The position numbers were made by a program, and so were the translations under genes. Below, piece by piece: positions 17,526 through 26,021 of a DNA stretch of 64,000 nt. Below the pieces are notes generated by a model that was not told where the DNA came from, did no database searches, and worked only from the letters and a program-made list of their open reading frames with translations. The DNA lies in assembly GCF_000385135.1 (NCBI RefSeq), contig NZ_ARQM01000018.1, positions 1 to 64,000 on the forward strand, in the 5' to 3' direction. This DNA comes from Promicromonospora sukumoe 327MFSha3.1. GTDB taxonomy: Bacteria; Actinomycetota; Actinomycetes; Actinomycetales; Cellulomonadaceae. Every line of letters starts with the position of its first letter. Position 1 is the stretch's first letter.

Positions 17526-18953
17526 ATGACCTCGAACCGCCGGAGCAGGAACCAACGGAGCAGCGGCCTGAGCTATCAGGCCTGCGCGGTGATCATCGCC
17601 GTCGCCGGGATGTGCGCCTGGGTGGCGCACGACTTCCTGGCGGGCACCACGACGCCGACGCCCGCCGCGGCGCCGGCCACCCCCGCGCAGGCGGGCGACG
17701 TGTACGTGACGGCGCCACAGGCGGCCGCGCCACCGGTCGTGCTCATGGTCGCGCCGGACGGGACGGTGTCCGCGGGAGCGGTGTCCGGTACTGCACCCGA
17801 CGCAGGTACGGCGCAGAGCGCCGCGAGGCCGGGCGGCACGCCGTCGAACGGACCGGGGTCGGTCCAGCCGTCGTCGGCCCGGCCGTTGTCGGCCCGGCCG
17901 TCGTCGGCAGACAGCACAGGCAGCGTGGGCGGCACCGGCAGCGCTGGTGGCGGGTCCGCGCCGTCGCCGACGCCGGGCGCGTCCCCGTCGTCGTCGGCGC
18001 CCCGGGTGACGGGACCAGGCACGGCCGTCGTGCCGGTGGTCGTGCAGGGTCGGCGTGTCAGCTACCAGGTGCTCGCCGCGGACGGCTCGATCGTCTACGT
18101 CGGCGCCGACGGGCAGCTGGTGGCGAACACGGGCGCGGTCTCGTCGAGCGGCGTGCTGGCGCTCGGGTCCTCGGAGTCCGAGCTGCGGTCCGGACGGTCG
18201 GCGTCCGGGTCGGCCCCGGCGTCGGCCGGTGAGCCGGCGTCCGGGTGGGCCACCGAGACGCCGCGGTCCGAGTCGGGTGCGCACCAGAACGACACGTTCG
18301 GCGGCATGTTCCTGGGATCGGGTCCGGGGTCCGGGGCCGGGCGCTCGATGGCGATCAGCGGCTTCGAGGACCACTCGGTCAGCGTCGTCGGCGACGACCA
18401 GGTGGTCACCTACGACGACTCGAACGTGTTCCTGGGCCGGGACGGCCAGATCAACGCGAACACGGGCGACACCGACTCCAGCGGCCTCAACACGGTCGAC
18501 GTCACGGGGTCGGTGGTCCGGTCGGGCAACTCGGGCGACGCCGAGGACGAGGAGGGCGAGGAGGACGAGGAGGACGAGGAGGAGGGCGAGCAGGCGGACG
18601 GCGACTCCGAGGAGGCCGACGAGGACGAGCCGGCCGGTCCTCCCCTGCCGTCCACCGGCCCGCCCACCGGGGCCGCGGCGTCCGGCTACGCCACGGTGAC
18701 CGACGAGGGCGCGTCGTCGGCCACGGGCCCGGGCGCGGTCGTGGTCGGGGCCGACGGGTTCGACGACGTGTCGATCCGCAGCCGCGGCCAGCGCAACGTC
18801 GTCACCTACGACGACTCGAACGTCGTGATCGGGGGCTCCGGCCCCGTCAACACCCAGATCGGCGACAGCGACACCGGGGGCGCCGTCGTGATGGGCGTGC
18901 ACGGCTCGGACGTGCGGGCGGGGTGCGAGGGCGACCTCTGCTACTCCGACTGA
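17526..18953 (+). CDS. Membrane-anchored or secreted protein with a triplicated motif and an acidic linker
   Basis: Unknown function, 475 residues. A basic N-terminus is followed by one hydrophobic segment (about 18-38), then an Ala/Pro/Ser/Thr-rich linker (40-165), so most of the protein is outside the membrane. A unit of about 42 residues occurs three times: around 178-222 (diverged), 293-334 and 425-467. Shared pattern: VxYDDSNVxxGxxGxxNxxxGD(T/S)D(T/S), then a hydrophobic strand and SxVR(S/A)G. Between units 2 and 3 runs a dense Glu/Asp tract (about 339-368). It ends with two cysteines. The repeats look like beta-rich, possibly calcium- or wall-binding elements (inference). ATG 17526 has a strong ribosome binding site. 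Confidence 0.75.
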   Translation: MTSNRRSRNQRSSGLSYQACAVIIAVAGMCAWVAHDFLAGTTTPTPAAAPATPAQAGDVYVTAPQAAAPPVVLMVAPDGTVSAGAVSGTAPDAGTAQSAARPGGTPSNGPGSVQPSSARPLSARPSSADSTGSVGGTGSAGGGSAPSPTPGASPSSSAPRVTGPGTAVVPVVVQGRRVSYQVLAADGSIVYVGADGQLVANTGAVSSSGVLALGSSESELRSGRSASGSAPASAGEPASGWATETPRSESGAHQNDTFGGMFLGSGPGSGAGRSMAISGFEDHSVSVVGDDQVVTYDDSNVFLGRDGQINANTGDTDSSGLNTVDVTGSVVRSGNSGDAEDEEGEEDEEDEEEGEQADGDSEEADEDEPAGPPLPSTGPPTGAAASGYATVTDEGASSATGPGAVVVGADGFDDVSIRSRGQRNVVTYDDSNVVIGGSGPVNTQIGDSDTGGAVVMGVHGSDVRAGCEGDLCYSD

Positions 18954-18958
18954 CACCG

Positions 18959-18995
18959 GGGTCGCCCGCCGCCGCACCACGACGGCGGGCGACCC
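18959..18995 (+). terminator. Terminator hairpin after the triplicated-motif gene
   Basis: Perfect 13-bp arms (GGGTCGCCCGCCG and its complement) around an 11-nt loop begin 6 bases after the stop at 18953. Confidence 0.75.
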
Positions 18996-19064
18996 TGCCC
19001 ACCGGTATGGCCGTGACCGTCCCGCGGACCTACGCTGGAGGGGTACCCCTTCCGCGACGACGAC

Positions 19065-19382
19065 GTGGCGGTGCCACTCATGGTCTGGTCGTTCCTGACG
19101 CGCCCGAAGCCCGCGCCCGACCCGCTGGTGACCCTGCGGCTGCAGGCTCGCCTCGGGCAGCTGGCGGCCGAGCTGCGCAAGGTCGAGGAGGACCCCGGCC
19201 TGTACGCCCGCGCCCACCACTGGTTCGCGGTGCAGGGCGCGTACGACGCGCTGCTGCGCGAGGCGTGCCGCCTCGCCGAGCTGCCCACCGACGCCGACCC
19301 GCTGCGCGCGGACGAACGCTCCGCGGCCGACGAACGGCTGCGGGAGGAGCTGGAGCTCAGCTCCCGCGGCTGGTCGTGGTGA
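19065..19382 (+). CDS. Small hypothetical protein
   Basis: A charged, mostly helical protein of about 105 residues that I do not recognise. It starts MVWSFLTRPKPAPDPLVTLRLQARLGQLAAELRKVEEDP, if ATG 19080 is used, and ends in an acidic helix and RGWSW. GTG 19065, GTG 19071 and ATG 19080 are all possible starts; a purine-rich CTGGAGGGG lies 20-40 bases upstream and does not decide between them. Heptad-like Leu/Glu spacing suggests a short coiled coil. No membrane segment is clear. Confidence 0.6.
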   Translation: MAVPLMVWSFLTRPKPAPDPLVTLRLQARLGQLAAELRKVEEDPGLYARAHHWFAVQGAYDALLREACRLAELPTDADPLRADERSAADERLREELELSSRGWSW

Positions 19383-19523
19383 ACGCTTCACCGTCCGCAC
19401 CTGAGGTTCTGTTCAGACCACGAGCTCCTGCCCGCGGAATCGAGCTTGAAACGTTGCAACCTCGTGGCTCGAACACAAGCTCGGTAGTCGGCCGGCGGGA
19501 ACCGCAGAGCCTAGAGTCAGGGC

Positions 19524-20153
19524 ATGTTCCCCTGGCTAGAGATCGCCGGCTGGGTCGGCTCCGGGCTCGTCGTCCTGTCGCTGACGCAGGCGCGGGTGTT
19601 CCGCTTCCGCTGGCTCAACCTGACCGGCTCCCTGATCGCGACCACGTACAACGCGATCCTCGGGATCTGGCCGTTCTTCGCGATGAACGCCGCGATCAGC
19701 CTCATCAACATCTACTGGCTGCGCCGCCTGACCCGCGAGCGCCACGACGCCGCCGTCTACGAGGTGGTGGAGGTGGCGCCGGACGACGCGTACCTGCTGC
19801 ACGTGCTGCGCACGCACGCGGCGGACATCGCGGGCTTCGCGCCGGGGTTCGTGGCGCAGCCGGAGCCGGGTGAGGCGCGGTCGGCGTTCCTGGTGCAGCG
19901 CGGCGACGAGACGGTGGGCGTGGTGGAGGTGCGCGACGCCGGGGACGGCGCGGGCGTCGTCGAGCTCGACTGGGTGTCCAAGCGGTTCCGCGACCTGACG
20001 CCGGGCGAGTTCGTGTACCGGCGCAGCGGGATCTTCGCGGCCAAGGGGTTCGACCGGGTCGTGGTGCCGCACGCCGCGCAGGGCGAGCACGCGTACCTGC
20101 GCGGCGTGGGCTTCCGCCCGGAGGGCGACACGTGGGTGCGGGAGGTCGCCTGA
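19524..20153 (+). CDS. YgjV-like membrane protein with a C-terminal soluble domain
   Basis: A 209-residue protein. The first about 68 residues form three short hydrophobic helices (WLEIAGWVGSGLVVLSLTQARVF, NLTGSLIATTYNAILGIW, FFAMNAAISLINIYWL), matching the YgjV/CBU_0592 family of small inner-membrane proteins of unknown function. The remaining about 140 residues are soluble, with alternating strands and helices (YLLHVLRTHAADIAGFAPGF; VGVVEVRDAGDGAGVVELDWVS; FAAKGFDRVVVPH; YLRGVGFRPEGDTWVREV) that resemble a degenerate GNAT or ligand-binding fold. The fusion is uncommon in my knowledge of the family. It converges with the fulvocin C-related gene (4-bp gap). Confidence 0.8.
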   Translation: MFPWLEIAGWVGSGLVVLSLTQARVFRFRWLNLTGSLIATTYNAILGIWPFFAMNAAISLINIYWLRRLTRERHDAAVYEVVEVAPDDAYLLHVLRTHAADIAGFAPGFVAQPEPGEARSAFLVQRGDETVGVVEVRDAGDGAGVVELDWVSKRFRDLTPGEFVYRRSGIFAAKGFDRVVVPHAAQGEHAYLRGVGFRPEGDTWVREVA

Positions 20154-20157
20154 GGTC

Positions 20158-21141
20158 CTACCGGCAGACGCCGTTGCACTCGTGGACCCAGAAGGTGCCG
20201 CAGCCCGAGTCGGAGCAGGTGCACTCCGGGCAGGGGCACTCGGTGCAGCCGTAGCAGTAGTTGCTGCACCACACGCCGTAGTAGAGGTTGCACCCGCAGT
20301 CGACGGCGGCCGCGCCCTGCTCGCCGGAGCCCGAGCCCGCGCCCGAGCCGGCGCCCGGCTCGGGGCCGAGCGAGGCGAGCAGTGCGCGGCCCTCGTCGAC
20401 GCCGAACGCGGCGACGGCGTCGTCGGTCAGGGTGGTGAGCTCCTGGGCGAGCGCGGTGCCGGGCCGCACCCGTCCGGTGAAGACGTCCTGGTCGCCCGCG
20501 ATCCGGATGGCGCGGTCGACGACGGAGCGGCGCGCGGCGGACAGGTCGCCGTGGGCGTCGCGGTACCGCACGAGCTGCGTGGTCCACAGCTCGCTGCGCG
20601 TGGCGGCCGTGGACTCGGCATAGATGGCGCGGCGGTGGGCGACGTCGTGCGCGGCGAAGGCGGTGTAGTCCGTGGGCAGGGCGTGCCGGTTGGCCTGGAC
20701 CCAGCGTTGGGCCGCGCTGGGCACCGCCGCGACGGCGGGCTGCCCGCCGCCGAGCACGAGGGCCCCGGCGCCGACGAGGGCCAGGCGCAGGAACTGCGCG
20801 CGGCCGAGCCCGTCACGCTCGGGGGCCTCCCCGCCCCGGCGCAGGGCGCCGAGGGCGCCGAGCAGGCGCAGGCTCAGGCGGGGGCCGAGCCGGGCGGCGG
20901 TGCGGGCCACCATGGCGGGCCCGGTCCAGGCGCGCACGGCGCCATCGTCGGACACCTTGATGAGGGTGGGGGCGTGCGGGGGCTCGGCACCGAACGCCTG
21001 CTCGCGCCAGGCGCGGACCTCCGGGCGTTCCAGGGGCCGGACGTCGAGGCGGCCCTCGCCGGCGCGCTCGACCTGGTCGGCCACCTGCCGGCACTGGCAG
21101 CACGAGGCGTCGAACGCGAGGATCCATGTGGTGGTGTGCAC
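20158..21141 (-). CDS. Fulvocin C-related cysteine-rich bacteriocin-like protein with an N-terminal redox domain
   Basis: A 327-residue protein in three parts. Residues 1-100 resemble a thioredoxin-like/DUF393-type fold: WILAFDASCCQCRQVADQV carries a C-x-x-C-like cluster, followed by PLERPEVRAW and HAPTLIKV. Next comes a hydrophobic stretch (FLRLALVGAGALVLGGG) ending in AVAAVPSA, which could be a membrane anchor or an internal export signal. After a helical middle part and a Gly/Ser linker, the last 46 residues hold 12 cysteines (CGCNLYYGVWCSNYCYGC ... CNGVCR), the mark of the bacteriocin fulvocin C-related family. The activity is not established for most members. GTG 21141 is the start that includes the whole redox domain. 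No dedicated immunity or export gene adjoins it. Confidence 0.82.
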   Translation of the reverse strand: MHTTTWILAFDASCCQCRQVADQVERAGEGRLDVRPLERPEVRAWREQAFGAEPPHAPTLIKVSDDGAVRAWTGPAMVARTAARLGPRLSLRLLGALGALRRGGEAPERDGLGRAQFLRLALVGAGALVLGGGQPAVAAVPSAAQRWVQANRHALPTDYTAFAAHDVAHRRAIYAESTAATRSELWTTQLVRYRDAHGDLSAARRSVVDRAIRIAGDQDVFTGRVRPGTALAQELTTLTDDAVAAFGVDEGRALLASLGPEPGAGSGAGSGSGEQGAAAVDCGCNLYYGVWCSNYCYGCTECPCPECTCSDSGCGTFWVHECNGVCR

Positions 21142-21355
21142 GATCAGTCCTCCATCGGACCGGGGCCCCGTGCCCCGGGGTGCTCGACGGTAGGTGAAAA
21201 GCACCCCTGGACCCACCGGTTTCGCCCTGTGCCGAAAGTCGGGCGCCGGACGGCACCTTGACACCTGACCTCCGCGCCGAAAAACTCACGGCAGGCTCCG
21301 TCTGCATCGAGGCAAACGCCGAGCCGGCACCGACACCGACGTCCGGGAGAGAACT

Positions 21356-24300
21356 GTGAGACCACGCACGCGCGCCCAGGCCGAACGGCCGCACCACCGA
21401 CGAGCAGGCGGGTCGGCGCTGACCGCGGCCGCGACGGTGGTCGCCCTGCTCGTCCCGGCGACCGCCGCCACCGCGGCCACCGCCACCGCCGCCCCTGCGG
21501 CCGCGGCGCTCGACGGATACACCGTGTCCTCGCCGGACCGCTCGATCGAGGCGGCCGTCGACGTCGTCGACGGCACCCTCACGTACGAGGTCGTGCGCGA
21601 CGGGACCACCACCGTCGTCGCGCCGTCGGGCCTGGGGCTCACGCTGCGCGAGCCCGCGGTGGACCTGACCGAGGGCCTGACCGTCACCTCCACCGAGCGC
21701 GACGTCGTCGACGAGACCTGGACGCCGGCCTGGGGCAACGACGCCCGGGTACGCAACCACGCGAACGAGCTCACGGTGCACGCCGTGCACGAGGCCTCGG
21801 GCGTCGAGCTGGACGTGGTCTTCCGGGTGTTCGACGACGGCGTCGGCTTCCGGTACGTCTTCCCCGAGCAGGGCGCGCTCGGCGACGGCGTCGTCGTGTC
21901 CGGCGAGACCACCCAGTTCGCGCTGCCCGCCGACCTGACGGCGTACTCCATCCCGGCGGGCACGCGCTGGAGCGCGGACGAGCAGCACTACCGCACGCAG
22001 CCGCTGCCCGACGTCGCCTCGGCGCAGACGCCGATCACGATGTCCCGGGACGACGGTCTGTTCCTGGCCCTGCACGAGGCGGCCCTGATCGACTTCCCGA
22101 GCATGACGGTGGTGCGCGGCAGCACGCCCGGCACGCTCGTCTCGGACCTGATCGCGCTGCCGAACGGCGACAAGGCGGTCATCGACGTGGACTCGGACGG
22201 CTTCGGCACGCCGTGGCGCACGCTCACCGTGGGCCGGAGCGCCGGCGACCTCGCGGCGTCGCACCTCATCGAGAACCTGAACGCCCCGTGCGCCATCTGC
22301 GACGTCGACTCGGACGACGACGGCGCGGCGGACACCACCGACTGGATCGACCCCGGCACGTACGTCGGGGTGTGGTGGGAGCTGCAGCGGCGCGACACCA
22401 CCTGGAACGCCGGGCCCAGGCACGGCGCCACCACGGAGCGCATCAAGGAGTACGTGGACCTGGCCGTGCAGGCCGGTGCCAAGTACGTGCTGGCCGAGGG
22501 CTGGAACCAGAACGCGGGCGGCGAGTGGAAGGGGCAGGACTTCGTCACGCCCCAGGCCGACGTCGACATCGACGAGGTGCTGGCGTACGCGAAGGAGAAC
22601 GGCGTCGGCTTCATGGCGCACAACGAGACGCGCGGCTACGTCGACTACTACGACGCGCACATGGACGAGATCTTCGACCAGTACCAGGAGTGGGGCGTCC
22701 ACGCCCTGAAGACCGGGTACGCCACGCGGTTCGAGCTCGGCGGCGTGAACCGCAGCCACTACGACCAGGAGGCGGTCAAGCACTACCAGCGGGTCATCGA
22801 GTCCGCGGCGCGGCACGAGATCTCGATCAACGCGCACGAGGCGATCAAGCCGACCGGGCTGTCGCGCACCTACCCCAACATGATGACGGGCGAGGGCGTG
22901 GCGGGCATGGAGCAGCACAACTACATGGGCGCGAGCGGCAACCCGCCCGAGCAGGCCACGATCCTGCCGTTCACCCGCTGGATGGGCGGGCCCGCGGACT
23001 ACACGCCCGGCGTGCTGGCCGTCACGTGGGACCCGGCGAACCTGAAGACCCGCGTGCAGACCACGACGACGGCGCAGCTCGCGCTCTACCCGACGTTCTC
23101 CAGCCCGCTGCAGATGCTGGCCGACACCCCGGAGAACTACGCGGAGCACGCAGGCGCCTTCGCCTACCTCAAGGACATGCCGACGGTCTGGGACGAGTCC
23201 CACGTGCTCGACGCCGTCCTCGGCGACCACACCGTGACGGCGCGGCGCAGCGGCACGACCTGGTACCTCGGGTCGGTCACCGACGAGAAGGACCGCACCG
23301 TCCAGGTGCCGCTGGAGTTCCTCGACGAGGGCACCACCTACGTGGCCGACGTCTACGCCGACGCCGGGGACGCGTCCTGGAAGGGCAACCCGACCGCCGT
23401 CGAGGTGACGCACTCGCTGGTGGACTCGACCGACACGATCGCGGCCTCCATGGTGGGCGGCGGCGGGCACGCCGTGAAGCTGCGGCCGGCCACGCCCGAG
23501 GACCTCGCGGAGCTGTCCGAGTACGCGCCGCCGGCGTTCACGCTGGAGGCGGCGCCGGAGGTCGACTACGACCCGACGGCCGGGACCGTGACGGTCACCG
23601 CGACCGTGCGCAACGACGGCACCACGGCGGCGCAGGCCCGGATCGCCGTCGACGGCGAGACCGTCGCCGCGGCCGCCGGCCGCGTGGGCGGGGGCGCGTC
23701 CCGGACGTTCACGTTCGACGTCGCGGCCGACGACGTCGCCTACCGCACGGCGAACTCGCTGAGCGTCGTCGGGCCCGACGGGACCGCCGGCAAGCCGGTG
23801 TCCGTGGCGCTCCTGCCGCGGCCGGACGGCACGTTGACGGAACTGCTGGACGACGAGGCCCAGAACCTGGCACCGGCGCGGGCCGCGCTGCTGCACCAGC
23901 GGGCCGAGGCCGCGCTGGACGCGGCCGCCGCGAACGACTTCTACGCCGTGCGCCGGGCCATGCAGGGGGTGCGGCACGCGGTGCTGACCTCCGGCACGGA
24001 CGCCGTCGGGCCGGACGTGGCGGGCCGGATCGACGCGGTGGTGGCGCCGTACCTCGGCGGCGCGGCGGGGCTGTTCGGCATCCTCGCGCTGATCCGCGAC
24101 GCCGAGCACGCGGACGCCGTCGACGGGCCGACCGCCGCGGATCTGCGCGAGCCGGCCGCCGAGGCGGTGGCGCACGCACGGGCCGGCGACTCCGCGGCCA
24201 TGGACGAGTCGCTGGGCGAGCTGGCGGAACAGATCGAGGCGGCCGACGGCGACGGGCCCACCCTGGCCCGCCTGCTCGCGGCGGTGGAGGCGCAGCACGC

Positions 24301-25027
24301 CGAGCAGGTGTCCGAGGCCGAGACCGCGACGCTGCTGGGCGGGGCGCGCACCAACGCCGAGCACCCCGGCTACACGGGCACGGGGTTCGTCCGGGACCTG
24401 TCCAAGGCCGGTGCGGGCGTGCGGTTCACCTACGAGGCCGCGGCGCCCACCACGGTCGAGGTGTCGTTCCGGTACGCCAACGGCATGGTCGTCGCGCCGC
24501 TCGACCGGCAGCTCTCCGTCGCCGTCGACGGCGGCAAGGCGCAGCCGGTCTCGTTCCCGAACCTGGGCCAGGGCGCCGACCGGTGGCGCATCTGGGACTA
24601 CTCCCCCGGCGTGCGGTTCACGCTGGCGGCAGGGCGGCACGAGATCCTGCTGCACCACACCGCCACCGACACGGGCAACGTCAACCTGGACCACCTGCGC
24701 GTCACGGCGCAGCCGGGCGTGCTGACCGAGCCCGCGGCCGACGAGTGGGGCGCCAAGGCCATCTACACGGCAGGTGACCAGGTCTCCTACGACGGCTCGC
24801 TGTGGCGGGCCTCGTGGTGGACGCAGAACCAGAAGCCCGGCGCGTCGGCGTACGGGCCGTGGCAGCAGATCGCCGAGGACTGGGACGGCACCGCGCTCTG
24901 GACGGCGTCGCGGATCTTCGACACGGGCGACTTCGTGACGCACGACGGCACGGTGTACGAGGCGAAGTGGTGGACCCGCAACCAGGCGCCGGGCGACAAG
25001 CACGGACCGTGGCGGGCGATCGGCTGA
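21356..25027 (+). CDS. Secreted glycoside hydrolase family 97 with CBM6/35-like and two CBM5/12-like modules
   Basis: A 1223-residue exported enzyme. Order: signal peptide (about 1-47), GH97 N-domain (DGYTVSSPDRSIEAAVDVVDG), catalytic barrel (YVGVWWELQ about 340; WGVHALKTGYATRFE about 445; INAHEAIKPTGLSRTYPNMMTGEGVAGMEQ about 490-515), GH97 C-domain, a Big-like and helical region (about 690-985), a CBM6/35-like domain (GGARTNAEHPGYTGTGFV to VNLDHLRVTA), and two chitin/cellulose-binding type modules at the C-terminus (YTAGDQVSYDGSLWRASWW and FDTGDFVTHDGTVYEAKWW). GH97 enzymes are alpha-glucosidases or alpha-galactosidases. Gly sits in KTGY where retaining members have the nucleophile Asp, which points to the inverting, SusB-like class. 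GTG start with GGGAGAG ahead. Confidence 0.93.
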   Translation: MRPRTRAQAERPHHRRAGGSALTAAATVVALLVPATAATAATATAAPAAAALDGYTVSSPDRSIEAAVDVVDGTLTYEVVRDGTTTVVAPSGLGLTLREPAVDLTEGLTVTSTERDVVDETWTPAWGNDARVRNHANELTVHAVHEASGVELDVVFRVFDDGVGFRYVFPEQGALGDGVVVSGETTQFALPADLTAYSIPAGTRWSADEQHYRTQPLPDVASAQTPITMSRDDGLFLALHEAALIDFPSMTVVRGSTPGTLVSDLIALPNGDKAVIDVDSDGFGTPWRTLTVGRSAGDLAASHLIENLNAPCAICDVDSDDDGAADTTDWIDPGTYVGVWWELQRRDTTWNAGPRHGATTERIKEYVDLAVQAGAKYVLAEGWNQNAGGEWKGQDFVTPQADVDIDEVLAYAKENGVGFMAHNETRGYVDYYDAHMDEIFDQYQEWGVHALKTGYATRFELGGVNRSHYDQEAVKHYQRVIESAARHEISINAHEAIKPTGLSRTYPNMMTGEGVAGMEQHNYMGASGNPPEQATILPFTRWMGGPADYTPGVLAVTWDPANLKTRVQTTTTAQLALYPTFSSPLQMLADTPENYAEHAGAFAYLKDMPTVWDESHVLDAVLGDHTVTARRSGTTWYLGSVTDEKDRTVQVPLEFLDEGTTYVADVYADAGDASWKGNPTAVEVTHSLVDSTDTIAASMVGGGGHAVKLRPATPEDLAELSEYAPPAFTLEAAPEVDYDPTAGTVTVTATVRNDGTTAAQARIAVDGETVAAAAGRVGGGASRTFTFDVAADDVAYRTANSLSVVGPDGTAGKPVSVALLPRPDGTLTELLDDEAQNLAPARAALLHQRAEAALDAAAANDFYAVRRAMQGVRHAVLTSGTDAVGPDVAGRIDAVVAPYLGGAAGLFGILALIRDAEHADAVDGPTAADLREPAAEAVAHARAGDSAAMDESLGELAEQIEAADGDGPTLARLLAAVEAQHAEQVSEAETATLLGGARTNAEHPGYTGTGFVRDLSKAGAGVRFTYEAAAPTTVEVSFRYANGMVVAPLDRQLSVAVDGGKAQPVSFPNLGQGADRWRIWDYSPGVRFTLAAGRHEILLHHTATDTGNVNLDHLRVTAQPGVLTEPAADEWGAKAIYTAGDQVSYDGSLWRASWWTQNQKPGASAYGPWQQIAEDWDGTALWTASRIFDTGDFVTHDGTVYEAKWWTRNQAPGDKHGPWRAIG

Positions 25028-25044
25028 CCCTCCCGCGCGCGGCG

Positions 25045-25851
25045 TCAGGTGGCCTCCGGATCGGCCCCCTGCGCCGCGCGTCCGCCGTCGACGGGCAGCA
25101 CGGCGCCGTTGACGAAGGCGGCGGCGTCCGAGAGCAGGAAGGCGACCGCCTCCGCGACCTCCGCGCCCGTGCCGACCCGGCCCAGCGGGTGCAGGGCGGC
25201 CATCTGCGCGTCCACGCCGGGGTGCTCGCTCCGGTAGGCCGCGTAGCGGTCGGTCGCGATCGACCCGAGCGCCACCGCGTTGGTCCGGATGCCCTGCGGA
25301 CCGTGGTCGACGGCGAGAGCCCGGGTCAGCGCCTCGACCGCACCCTTGGCCGTGGCGTAGGGCAGGGCGCCGCGCACCGGCCGCTGCGCCTGGTGGGACG
25401 AGACGTTCACGATCGCCCCCGGCCGCCCGTACGCCAGCAGGTGCCCGACGGCGGTGTGGCAGCCCGTCAGCGCGAGCGCGAGGTTCGCGGTGATCAGGCC
25501 GAGCACGTCGGACGGCGGCGCGGTGATCGGCGCGTCCCGGAAGATCGCGGCGTTGTTGACCCAGCCGGCCAGCGGGGCCAGCGACTCTGCGGCGTCGGCG
25601 GCCCGGCGGGCGACGGCGGGGTCGGCCGCGTCGCCGCTGACCAGCGTCACGCCCGGGTGCTCCCGGTCCAGTGTCGTGGCGACGTCGAGGACGACGACGG
25701 GGCCCTGTCGGGCGAGCCGCTCGGCGACGGCCCGGCCCACGCCCTGGGCGCCACCGGTGACGACATACGAGCGTGGGGCGGCGGGATCGGCTGGTCGGGG
25801 CCCGCTCGGGCTGATCGGGTGCCGGCTGGTGTGCTTCGGGTACGCGGCCAT
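25045..25851 (-). CDS. SDR family oxidoreductase (classical type)
   Basis: A classical SDR of about 268 residues: TGGAQGVGRAVAERL (TGxxxGxG cofactor loop), NNAAIFRD (NNAG-like), IVNVSSHQ (catalytic Ser), YATAKGAVEAL (Tyr-x-x-x-Lys), and a C-terminal VNGAVLPVDGG typical of the FabG-like group. The Asp at the end of beta-2 (VVLDVATT) favours NAD+ over NADP+. Substrate unknown. It converges with the GH97 gene, 17 bases apart. ATG 25851 gives a short extra N-terminus (AAYPKHTSRH...); a start nearer the Rossmann strand would need a different codon, so this one is kept. Confidence 0.9.
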   Translation of the reverse strand: MAAYPKHTSRHPISPSGPRPADPAAPRSYVVTGGAQGVGRAVAERLARQGPVVVLDVATTLDREHPGVTLVSGDAADPAVARRAADAAESLAPLAGWVNNAAIFRDAPITAPPSDVLGLITANLALALTGCHTAVGHLLAYGRPGAIVNVSSHQAQRPVRGALPYATAKGAVEALTRALAVDHGPQGIRTNAVALGSIATDRYAAYRSEHPGVDAQMAALHPLGRVGTGAEVAEAVAFLLSDAAAFVNGAVLPVDGGRAAQGADPEAT

Positions 25852-26021
25852 CCTCCGATCCTGCACCCGACGGGCGTCCGGGACCGAGTAGGGTGCGGCG
25901 CGGAGCCCCGGGGACAATCCGGGCACGGCACGGTCCGCACGAGGGGCACGGTGCCGGGTCGAGGGCGGGCAGAGCGACGGGCGGCGCGCGGGCGCCGTCG
26001 GGCAGCGAAGGGAGCACGAGG

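Noticed and set aside
18541-18640. Frameshift or assembly error in the acidic GAGGAC-rich tract
   Set aside because: The same frame is confirmed on both sides by related motif units 2 and 3, so the Glu/Asp tract is real coding sequence.
20158-21141. Bacteriocin biosynthetic cluster around the fulvocin C-related gene
   Set aside because: Neighbours are a YgjV-like protein and a GH97 enzyme; no modification, immunity or export gene is present.
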